A DNA stretch of 64,000 nt, taken from contig JAPYXD010000754.1 of NCBI GenBank assembly GCA_030998225.1, positions 7,502,001-7,566,000 of the forward strand, read 5' to 3'. The position numbers and the translations under genes are program-made. Origin of the DNA: Diplolepis rosae (taxonomy: Eukaryota; Arthropoda; Insecta; Hymenoptera; Diplolepididae). Below, in pieces: positions 55,455 through 64,000 of this stretch; positions within the stretch are counted from its first letter, which is position 1; each line of letters begins with the position of its first letter. The notes below the pieces were generated by a model, which did not search any database, had not been told where the DNA came from, and saw nothing but the letters and a program-made list of their open reading frames with translations.

Positions 55455-55727
55455 GTGAGACGAAATATTAGGAAGAAAATTCTTATACGAGACGGAAATT
55501 TATCCCTAGATCAGGTAACGGTAGAAGACAATAGAATCAATAAACAATACCTCTATAAACCAATAGACTTTTATACCTTAGTTCGGGATGAAATTTACAT
55601 GCATAAAACCCTTGGGACAGACGAAAATTTTATGATTTCGAGGTTAACGAAAAATGTTCGTAAAAAACTCCTCTCATATTTTAACTCTACATGTGCGAAG
55701 TCCGCAAAGATTGCATATATGCTATAA
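55455..55727 (+). CDS. unrecognised 90-codon open frame
   Basis: The frame has balanced composition (NIRKKILIRDGNLSLDQVTV, QYLYKPIDFYTLVRDEIYMH, ISRLTKNVRKKLLSYFNS) and stands out from the AT-rich noise. Neither start nor splice context is convincing, and no domain is recognised. It may be a piece of a retroelement or an exon. Confidence 0.25.
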   Translation: MRRNIRKKILIRDGNLSLDQVTVEDNRINKQYLYKPIDFYTLVRDEIYMHKTLGTDENFMISRLTKNVRKKLLSYFNSTCAKSAKIAYML

Positions 55728-55744
55728 GCCGAATGGTCCCAAAT

Positions 55745-55965
55745 TTTTGTCGGTCAGCTCGAAGTCGAACCCAAAAGCAGGTAGTGGGTCATGACAATAG
55801 AGGCAATAAACCGTACGTGCGGCGTACTCCTAATTCTTCTTTTTGTTTGTGGCTTCTTGCTGAAACTAGCAAATAGCCATATCATCAAGTACTCCTAATT
55901 CTAAATTGCTCTTATCCTTCATTAACTCATGAGATTGAACATCATAGAGTTTTTCGCGAAACACA
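55745..55965. repeat. partial copy of the centre of the 56-57.8 kb palindrome
   Basis: GTGGGTCATGACAATAGAGG, CAATAAACCGTACGTGCGGC and ATGAGATTGAACATCATA recur from about 56900-57010, with a short insertion at about 55845-55885 that duplicates AGTACTCCTAATTCT. Confidence 0.65.
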
Positions 55966-56141
55966 TCATATGAGTGTAATGTCACATATGAGAACGCGAA
56001 TTGTGGAATGTCCATAAAGTGGCAGTATTTTTAATAAAAAAGTAATCTGAAGTATTGAATTCAAATAAAACATACTGTTTTGGGTTATTAATAGAGTAAA
56101 AAGTTATGAAAACTGAGTATGATCTAATTAATCTTTTATAA

Positions 56142-57786
56142 GCAGTGATTTAGAATGACTGCACAGATTTGTCATAGATATTTTGAAAAACATGCGTTCC
56201 TTGCATCCAGAAAGTATGATTTTACATCATACATTATTTATATGCATTTCTGGGTGAGTTACGTTACTTTTTGTAAAATTAACAAGTTGAAATAAAGTTA
56301 CTTTTCGAAAAAAGTAACTTTTCAAACTTAAAGTTACTAGAGAACAAACAGATCGAGTTATCAAAGTGTTTTACAAAAAAAATAAATGATGAAGCAAACA
56401 TTGGTAGCATGAAACAGATTGCCGATATTATACACAAAATTTCACAATCGTAAGCAAAAAATTGACTTAGTAGACGGTCGAAAAAGAGTATGACGGCCTC
56501 CTATTTTTTGAACGTTTAAACCTCTCATTGATAGAGAAAACCTTCACGAAGCGAATGAATCGTATAATAAAGCTCGCGTCGAATGGAAAGTTTGTTTTTT
56601 ATGCAAAAGGACATAAAATTTTCTGGAAATAAGAGTCTATTTGAATGCTGAATTGCTCCAAGCTAAACGTCATTTCTGATTTGTAATTTTGCATGGATAG
56701 TAAAGCGAAGTTTCAGCTTCATATTGCATATTAAAATGTCAACTAGAAATGCATAGAAATTGAGATTTCGCTGTTTTTTCAGTTGCATAAATTCGTCTAG
56801 CTTGCCAGAAATCAGAATTCCTGCGTCTCAGATATGAGACGAATATCGTCTTACAATTTCTGTCGGCCAGCTCGAATTCGAACCCAAAAAGCAGGTAGTG
56901 GGTCATGACAATAGAGGCGAAAAAACTTTATGATGTTCAATCTCATGGGTTTATGAAGAATAATATTAATTTTGAATTAAGAGCACGCCGCACGTACGGT
57001 TTATTGCCTCTATTGTCATGACCCACTATACCTGCTCTTGGGTTCGACTTCGACCTGGCCGACAGAAGTTGTGAGACGATTTTCCTCTCATATCTTGGAC
57101 TCAGAACGTCTTATTTCTGGCAAGCTAGACGAATTTATGCAACTGAAAAAACAGCGAAATCAAAGGTTTTCTATGCATTTCTAGTTGTCATTTTAATATT
57201 CAATATGACGCTGAAATTTCGCTTTATTATCCAAGTGAAATTACGAATCAGAAATGACATTTAGCTTGGAGTAATTGAACGTTCAAATAGACTCTTATTT
57301 GCAGAAAATTTCATGTTTTTCTTTTGCATGAAAAACCGACTTCCCATTCGACGCGAGCTTTCTTATACGATTCATTCGCTTCGTGAAGGTTTTCTATATC
57401 AATGAGAGGTTTAAACGTTAAAAATAGGACGTCGTCATAGTTTTTTCGACCGTATACTGTGTCAATTTATTGCTTACGATTAGGAAATTTTGTGAAGTAT
57501 ATCGGCAATCTGTTTCATGCAACCAATGTTTGCTTCATCATTTATTCTGTTTGTAAAACACTTTGATGACTCGATCTGTTTGTTCTCTAGTATCTTTAAG
57601 TTTGAAAAGTTACTTTTTTCGAAAAGTAACTTTATTTCAACTTGTTAATCTTACAAAAAGTAACATAACTCACCCAGAAATGCATATAAATAACGTATGA
57701 TGTAAGTTAATACTTTCTGCATGCAAGGAACGCACGTTTTTTAAAATATTTATGACAAATTTGTGTAGTCATTGTAATTCATTGCT
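56142..57786. repeat. 1.65-kb palindrome with arms of about 800 bp
   Basis: The left arm from GCAGTGATTTAGAATGACTG to GTCATGACAATAGAGG and the right arm mirror each other (TTGAAATAAAGTTACTTTTCG, CTCATTGATAGAGAAAACC, CTTCGTGAAGGTTTTC and others). A centre of about 70 bp lies at 56930-57000. Identity is high but with many small differences. No transposase, no obvious target duplication. Confidence 0.85.
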
Positions 57787-58610
57787 CCCCGAGAGAAAAT
57801 TTTAACCCTATTTTAGACCTCTAATCGTAGTACTTAATAGATCTTAGGAGAGCCTGTAGAGGGTTTAGTTTCTATTAAAATTAGGCCCTCTTTTAGTCCT
57901 TCAAGGTGGCACATAAATCCATTTTTACCACCTAGCAGGGTTAAAAGAGGGCTTAAATTAAGCTCTTTTTCAGACCTCCTATGTCCCCTTTGTAGGCCCT
58001 GTTGTAGCCCTGAAAATCCTCTACGACGCGAAATGAAGTCACATGACAAGATAACCGTTATCCCAGAATAAACACACGGATACCATAAATATAGGGCCAC
58101 AATTTAAAATCAACATATTTTAATAAAAAACTATGGTCGTTTTCTACAACAATTTTTAGAAATAAAATAATTCAGGAGTCAGGTGACTAATTTTTGTAAT
58201 TTTTCAAACTGTATATTAATTAAAATTGCAATTGGTTTTTTGTTATTAAATATTAATTTCAGAAATTGTTGTAATAAAGAAATGTTGTCTTTTATTGAAA
58301 TATATATTTAGATTATATTAAACCCTATACTTGTACGGTCTGTGTGTTTTCCTGGAATAAACGTCATCTTGGCATGTGGCGCCACTTCTAGTCTTAGAAG
58401 ATTTTGAGCTTTGTAACTGCAAAAATGTTTTAAATTGTTAATTTCTTGGATAAATGGAGACAATAAAAGACAACAGTTTTTGTAATTATGAATTATATTA
58501 CGAATTCTACACAAATTACAAGGAATTTAAGAAAAATTATGAGTAATATATAGGTTTTGTTAGTTATGTAGTGTTCTCACAGTAACAATTTTGAAATCGT
58601 CCTTATAATT
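57787..58610. other. spacer, no gene recognised
   Basis: The 57800-58030 block has GGCCCTCTTTTA, AGAGGGCTTAAATTA and GTAGGCCCTGTTGTAGCCCTG short repeats. An 88-codon minus-strand frame here is unsupported. Confidence 0.35.
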
Positions 58611-58621
58611 TGTATACATAC

Positions 58622-58741
58622 CGAACTCAAAATGTTCATCTTGTTCAGTGGTCCCGGTAACGAAGGAAGGAATGCTTGATCTGTATTCTTGTGGGGTCAT
58701 ATTTGTGGCATTATATTCATGACAAATATCCATATTACTTC
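58622..58741 (-). CDS. unrecognised minus-strand gene, exon B
   Basis: Acceptor TTTCCTGCAG, 120 nt reading GSNMDICHEYNATNMTPQEY and RSSIPSFVTGTTEQDEHFEF, donor GTATGT. It starts at codon position 2 and ends at position 1, matching exon A. A Thr/Ser/Glu-rich, low-structure stretch. No domain recognised. Confidence 0.5.
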
Positions 58742-58816
58742 CTGCAGGAAATTATTTATTGAGCTTCTTAGTTAATTGTTTATTGCTCAGTAGAACACAA
58801 TGAACAATATGAATAC

Positions 58817-59107
58817 CTGACTGAAAGGGTGGTACACTTTGCTGAATGTTCCTGAAAGTAGGCAAGTGATTTGTTGATTTCTTGTATAAGTCGATAACAT
58901 CTGGTGACGTATGTAGATTCTTTTTGGGCACTGTACTTTGTTGCTTGATAGACATTGGCAGTCGTACTTCTGAAGTTACAAAAGGTGTGGAATGCACTTT
59001 TGCCTTTTTTATAGTTTGATATTTTCTTTTGTTAAAAGCACACTTGTTTATATACTTGTTGAAAGTGTCCCTATTCAGGGAACCGTTCGTCTCTCGATTG
59101 GACCATT
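58817..59107 (-). CDS. unrecognised minus-strand gene, exon A
   Basis: Acceptor ATGTTACAG, 97 codons reading WSNRETNGSLNRDTFNKYIN, YQTIKKAKVHSTPFVTSEVR, DVIDLYKKSTNHLPTFRNIQ and QSVPPFQS, donor GTATTC. It ends with the first base of a Gly codon that exon B completes. A basic, disordered-looking segment of a larger protein. Confidence 0.5.
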
Positions 59108-59298
59108 CTGTAACATGGATATTAAGGAAAACCCTATAATAGTGTAGATACGTTATACATCTCAAAAAAGCCGAATCAAAAATCATACCAAATAATCCTT
59201 TATGCAATTGAGGATGTGTCTGTCGTTCATCTCGCCTTCCTGTGGCCGAATAATTACCTAAAATGTTCCCATAAATCTCTAATAGGATTTCTCTAGTT

Positions 59299-61918
59299 TT
59301 TTAAAATTTTCTTTTATTTTTTGTTTTTATTTTTTTGGTGAGGAGGAAAAATGGCAAAATATTTTATAGAAGTTGTACGGGACTCTCCTAGGACGGGTCT
59401 AAGCATACCTGTTAAAACCAAAAAACCCCCTCTCACGAACCAATACGCGGACACACGTCCGTTAGGCAGGTCGGCTAGCCGCGCCAACCAGGGGAGGAAT
59501 AAGAATATTCCTTCCCGGGTCGACGCTGACAGCCAAGTCCGCCCAAGACGCAGGACCGCGCGTGCAGGCCCCGATGCGATTTCTACTAGCCCCCGTTGCT
59601 GCCGCGCTCTGCACGCCCATCGAGCTCCCTCGTCTTCATCACCAGGGTGACGAATGACTCGATAAGCATCCATATCTATTCAGACTGGAGCATGAGGGAG
59701 ACCATCGTGTCAGGGGTGAGTTTGGCGTCCACTGCACGACTGACAGCCTCCCTTTCTGCGCCCCACCTGGCACAGGCAAAGAGTTTGTGCTATGCATTTT
59801 TTCACAAGGAAACCGCAATAGCGACACGACTCGTCGTCTCTTATCTTGAAGCGCTTCAGGTACGCATTAAAGCAACCTTGAACCGAAAGCGCTTGCGCCA
59901 GGTAAAAGCCGACTTGACCGTGCTTTCTATCCAGCCAGGTGGCGAGCTCCGGGATCAGATGGTGAGTCCATCTCCTGGATTGGTCACCATGCCATCTCGT
60001 CTGTCATTTCTCGACGAGTCTGCACCTTCCATCCTTGCGGATGTACTCTTTCGCGCGAGCGATTTCCTGCAGGTTTGTTAAGCAGGTGAGCTTCTTACGG
60101 AGCTGAAAGGTCTCCTTCCTTTCCTCCGCCAATAAATCTATTGGTGGGACGATCGCTAGGACCAGCACAGCGCTCGTCGACACAGCGGTATGCTGAGACA
60201 ATTCTCATCACCAGACCTCTCTGTGCCGAGAACAGCTTCTTCAGGATAGCATGGTTGTTAAGGGCACTTGTCCAGATCGGAGCTGCATAAAGCAGCTTCG
60301 AATTTACTACGCTCGCCACCAGCCTTCTCTTAGCTTCTCTGGGTCCACGAATGTTGGGCATGAGCCGAGTCAGGGCGGCCCCACATTGGATGGCTTTGGC
60401 AGTCGCGATCTGCAGGTGTTCGCCGAAGCTAAGCCTTCGATCCAACTGCACTCCCAGGTACTTAATGCTCTTTTTCCACTCGATTTCATGTTCCCCGAGA
60501 ACGATCCACGGATATTGGAAGGATCTCCTGTCCGTGACCAGCAAAGCCTCGATCTTTTCAGGGGCCATTTTCAGGCCTCTGCTATCTAACCAACGCTTTG
60601 CCCGCCACAGACTATCATTGATCCTCAGCTCCAGAATTCTGACGTCGTCAGCAGCGCACACGACAAGTGCGTCATCCGCGAAGCCGATGATGCTCATTCC
60701 AGCAAGCAGGTCCATGCGCAGGAAGTCGTCATACATGACGTTCCAAACGAGTGGACCCACCTGTGACCTTTGAGGGCAGCCACATGTCATCTCTTCTTTG
60801 AGAGACCATTTGTCGCTCTCGTAAATCATCCATCTGTCGCTCAGATAGTCATGTATCATTCGCAACAGGTAGTGTGGAACCTTTTTCCGCATCATCGCCT
60901 CGATGCAGGTGTTCTATCTCGCGGCATAGAACGCATTGCGTATGTCAACGCTGATCAACGCACAGAATCCCGTACGCTCACCAGTTCCTCTTCTTGCTTT
61001 AGTGGCGAGGGCCACCACTGCCTGGATGGCGTCAACTGTGGACCTGCCTTTCCGAAAGCCGAACTGGTTTTCCGGAGAGACCATTCTCGCGGACCATGTG
61101 ACCCTGTAGTCTTTGTAGGATTTATTTCCTCCAGAAGCTTCCCCATCGTATCCAATAAACATATTGGTCTATACGATGAGGCATCCCCTAGAAGTTTGTT
61201 GCCCTTCCTTAGCAGGACCAACCTCTGCTTCTTCCAGTCTGCGAAGAATCTACCCTCCCGAAGACAGGGTTTAAAGACTTCTAGGAGGATCTCCGGGTAT
61301 ACCCCGATCACCTCTTTGCGGATCTCGTTCCGCAACCCGTCGATCCCCGGCGCTGTGTTTGCCTTGAACCTTCCACCCGCTCTCTTTAGTTCTTCAAGAG
61401 TGAAGAGTTCCTCGCGCCGAACCGCGCAGGAACTTCGGCCCTCTCTTTGGAACGGCTCTACATGCAGAAACAAGCTTCGCACGATGTACTTGACTCGATC
61501 GGCATTATCCAGGCCCGGTGTCTTTCTTCTAGTCACCAATCTCTTAGTGACTATTTTGAACGCGAAACCCTATGGGTTCTTCTCGACTTCCCCGATCAAG
61601 TCTTTCCAGCACTGAAGTCGGCTTTTCTTTATGCCTTGCCTCAGAGCTGATTTTGCTCTTTTCCATGCCTCGCGCAGCAGAGAATCACCCTTTGAGCGGG
61701 CAAATTTCCGCCGCGTTGTAAGGCATTTTTGACGCAGGACAGACAACTGGTCGTTCCACCAGTACATCGAGTCCCCGGTACATTCGTGCTCGCGGCGAGG
61801 CATGGAGTGGTCACATGCTGCAACCACTTTCCGCCTCGCCGCCCGCACAGTGTTCTCCAACGACCCAGCAGACCTTGCCCAACCAAGCTCATCTATGAGC
61901 CTGGCTTCTTCAAGATGT
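59299..61918 (-). mobile_element. 5'-truncated R1-type LINE with 16-bp target duplication
   Basis: TAGGATTTCTCTAGTT occurs at 59283-59298 and again at 61919-61934, directly bounding the element. The 3' end faces left with an A-rich tail (T-rich 59299-59335 on the plus strand). The 5' truncation falls inside ORF2, upstream of the RT domain. The 3' end matches the deleted LINE at 51500-52125. Confidence 0.93.
59640..61860 (-). pseudogene. R1-type LINE ORF2, RT to C-terminal zinc finger, with frameshifts
   Basis: On the minus strand: a pre-RT region (YWWNDQLSVLRQKCLTTRRK), RT motifs APGIDGLRNEI, YRPICLLDTMGKLLEEI, ENQFGFRKGRSTVDAIQAVV, ISVDIRNAF, CGCPQRSQVGPLVWNV and the catalytic IIGFADDALVV. 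Next comes the thumb (KSIKYLGVQLDRRLSFGEHL), the VLVLAIVPPIDLLAEER block and the C-terminal ESCRYCG zinc-finger start. The endonuclease domain is absent (5' truncation). At least four frame changes (near 61550, 61150, 60900 and 60180) and a Gly to Arg change in PQ(G)S break it. Both FADD acids are present. Confidence 0.92.
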
Positions 61919-61934
61919 TAGGATTTCTCTAGTT

Positions 61935-62227
61935 ATAATTTTCCATGTTTCTTTGTCTTCATTCTTTGCCAATATTTGCAGAAATGTAAGCTTTTCTTTC
62001 GGCAAGTAAAATTCACATGAAGGGGAAATTTCTTTGTATAAAAAAATTCAAATTTTTAATTTATTGATTGCAAGAACAATAAAAAAAACATGTTTAAAAA
62101 AAATTATTGCTCTGGACCATGTTCGATGTAGCATGGAAATTGCTATCAGGGATCTGAATGGGCAGAAATGAAGTATAATTATAAAAGAATAGAAACAAAA
62201 TGACAGATATCTTATTAAAATATATCA
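61935..62227. other. AT-rich spacer, nothing recognised
   Basis: Only AT-rich DNA between the LINE and the next MITE. Confidence 0.4.
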
Positions 62228-62426
62228 CACCAAGACGAAGAAAAATAGAGATCAGAAGTATATGAATGGTTATTAAAAACCAGGGATGACCATCAGGTGA
62301 GAAAAGAGAGTGTTACACAGTCTGGGAATGAGTTCTATACTGTTTAATACTCTTTTTTCTTACTTAGTAGTCATTCCTGGTTTTTAGTAATCATTCTTAT
62401 TTTTCTGATCCCCATTTTTCTCCGTG
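62228..62426. mobile_element. CACGGAGAAAAATGG-type hairpin MITE, about 199 bp
   Basis: The right end reads CCCATTTTTCTCCGTG at 62426. The left arm (AAGAAAAATAGAGATCAGAA, then GGTTATTAAAAACCAGG) is its diverged reverse complement. The outer left terminus has changed (CACCAAGACGAAG). Confidence 0.65.
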
Positions 62427-62685
62427 CATTCTCTTATTTAATAGAAAGTGTTTCAAGTTTTTGCTTTTACGACTTACGGAAAAAGTTTTGTTATTCGACG
62501 TTTTTTCGACCTTGTGTGTTATCTCGTATGACCTCTTTAACGAGGCTAATAGAAGTTCTTGAAAAGCAATGTCCCTTTTCGTGACTACGTGAAAAGTGAA
62601 GAACGAATATTATGAATATATCAATATTAATAAAATATTACAGAAAAAAAAGAATATCTTCATGAAACATTCTTAGAAAACATAC

Positions 62686-62854
62686 CTTTTCCAGGAATCG
62701 TTGCTGCTATAGCTCGAACCGCACTTTTCAAAATTTTCTTTATCTTCCATTGGATCATCATCATTATCACTAATGCTATAAAGTCGCTCCCAACAAACGG
62801 AGAAGCTTGATCATCCTCAGTCCAAAGATTAGCTTCTTGTCTATTATGATCCAT
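62686..62854 (-). CDS. possible further upstream exon of the minus-strand gene
   Basis: The donor GGAAAAG-GTATGT at 62686 is good. Two frames compete: one starts MDHNRQEANLWTEDDQASPF, while the later part looks more protein-like one frame over (YSISDNDDDPMEDKENFEKC, GSSYSSNDSWK). Splicing to exon A fits the first frame only. Either the exon has an indel or the start lies elsewhere. Confidence 0.35.
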
Positions 62855-62906
62855 TCTCCATATTCTAGATGAGTTTTTGAAAAGCAGTTTGGTTTAACGC
62901 TCGGTA

Positions 62907-63200
62907 TTACCGTTGAAGTCGATGAAAGATATCCATGATGAGAAGCTTGTTCTGTCTTAGATGTCTTAGTTTGTGGCTGTTATTTTGATAAACAGTTTGA
63001 GTATTATTTGATGGTCCAGCAGATGTCGAAAAATTATATAAATAATTATAAACGTTTGTGTCAAACGAAGGAATTCCTTGGTCAATTTCTGATTGTTGAG
63101 ACTCATTTCGAGACTTTTGTTGATTTGTAGAAATTTGCTGCATATTAGATGTTGAAAAAAAGATTCGTTTTACTTGTAGAAGATTGAGCTCTAGGAGCAA
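62907..63200 (-). CDS. open frame upstream of the candidate exon, unrecognised
   Basis: The 97-codon frame is rich in Asn, Gln and Ser (QQISTNQQKSRNESQQSEID, STSAGPSNNTQTVYQNNSH), a low-complexity but non-random protein composition. It may belong to the same gene as 62686-62854. No domain, and its splice sites are unclear. Confidence 0.3.
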   Translation of the reverse strand: MLLELNLLQVKRIFFSTSNMQQISTNQQKSRNESQQSEIDQGIPSFDTNVYNYLYNFSTSAGPSNNTQTVYQNNSHKLRHLRQNKLLIMDIFHRLQR

Positions 63201-63229
63201 AAATTTTTTTGGTGCTGAAGAGTTGAGGA

Positions 63230-64000
63230 TGAAACATTATCCGGGTCCTGATTATTTGAATATTGTTTAGCGATTCCGTGACCTTCAGAAAGGTGAATTC
63301 TCTGGTAATTTATTATTTGTGAACCGCAATCAGGAAACTATAGAGCGATCATTCTTTATAGTATTTTCCAACTTTGTGAAGTACTAGATTTTTTATGTGC
63401 CCATATCCGGCGCGGAAACTCGTTTTTCCGTTACGGCTGAGAGTAATGGGAATGTTGTGTGTATCCCGTTACAGAAGAATATAATGTAAAAATTTTTTTT
63501 TGAAATTCATTTTTAATTTTAAAACATATTTTTTGAGTTTTTTCTCCAAGTGCGGCCGTTAATTTTTCTTTCCAAAATTATCCTCTAAAAAAAGCTTTCA
63601 GACTTTTTTCCCTTTAAAATGAACCATGGTCGAAAGTGGGGCGAAAGAAATTGGTGGATATATAACACTTCTTGCGCGCGATTTCTGCGTCGCAGTGCAG
63701 CTAGGCGCCATGATCTCACGACGTACCATCCATTGGGAACTTATTTAATTGTACTTTGTATAATTTGTTCGTAGAACTGTTATTTTTGGCTGGTACGAAA
63801 TTAAAAATAAAAATTAATTTGTAATTCGGGGTGAGTTTTTAGTGTGAGTCCCCTCGCCTCTCACATCGAAAATTGTGTGAAATAATTTGCTTATTACAGT
63901 GTATGTGCAGTTCTCTTTCTTCTTTGCCTCATAGTTTTTTCGGGAAAACATCACATTCTAATGGATGTGACGAATATTTTCTCAATATGAGAGTTAATTC
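63230..64000. other. terminal spacer, possible promoter region of the minus-strand gene
   Basis: A GC-richer patch with GGATATATAACACTT and CGCGCGATTTCTGCGTCGCAG lies at 63650-63730. Nothing shows transcription start or direction. Confidence 0.25.

Noticed and set aside
59351..61932. Plus-strand open frames of 99-281 codons
   Set aside because: They are antisense shadows of the GC-richer minus-strand LINE ORF2.

Overview
This is AT-rich, repeat-saturated nuclear DNA from an animal, most likely an insect. Pointers are several mariner/Tc1 lineages, an R1-type LINE, Penelope-like elements with a GIY-YIG domain, a Copia fragment, tRNA-derived SINEs, and short (about 60 bp) GT-AG introns in the one clean gene. 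A hymenopteran host is plausible but cannot be proved from the sequence. No bacterial gene, operon, rRNA, intact tRNA gene or CRISPR array was seen.

Layout. 0-3.3 kb: the 3' end of a Copia element with its LTR, then AT-rich spacer. 3.6-7.3 kb: a 3.7-kb composite bounded by inverted ends and TA duplications. 7.6-18.7 kb: foldbacks and nested Tc1/mariner elements (mariner 8.1-9.3; a rosa-like DD41D transposase inside a MITE 12.9-14.2; two mariners abutting 14.9-18.0, one split by a Tc1-like element). 20-25.1 kb: a large inverted duplication whose two arms carry different MITE insertions and so act as each other's empty sites. 25.1-30.4 kb: hairpin families, a tyrosine-recombinase fragment and a tetranucleotide-bearing repeat family. 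30.7-36.2 kb: one Penelope-like element and a second arranged as a 2.4-kb palindrome with hammerhead-like motifs. 37-42.4 kb: a TTAA-flanked foldback, the partner copy of a 0.7-kb transposon, a 120-bp tandem repeat and another Penelope terminal repeat.

The best host-gene candidate is a three-exon gene at 43181-44110 (269 codons, intact splice sites, lysine-rich tail). From 44.8 to 51.5 kb come MITEs, a mariner split by two insertions, a tRNA-derived SINE and hairpins with constant ends but variable stems. From 52.9 to 63.2 kb a set of minus-strand exons with compatible splice phases suggests an unrecognised gene, whose introns would hold a 5'-truncated R1-type LINE (16-bp target duplication), a 1.65-kb palindrome, a MITE and a hammerhead-like motif.

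Most transposase and reverse-transcriptase reading frames are visibly dead (stops, frameshifts, deletions, lost catalytic residues). The most distinctive signals are: (i) several otherwise unrelated palindromic MITEs sharing CAC..GAGAAA-type termini and 2-bp target duplications; (ii) hammerhead-like cores linked to Penelope-type DNA; (iii) hairpins with constant ATAGTATAC ends and changing inner stems.
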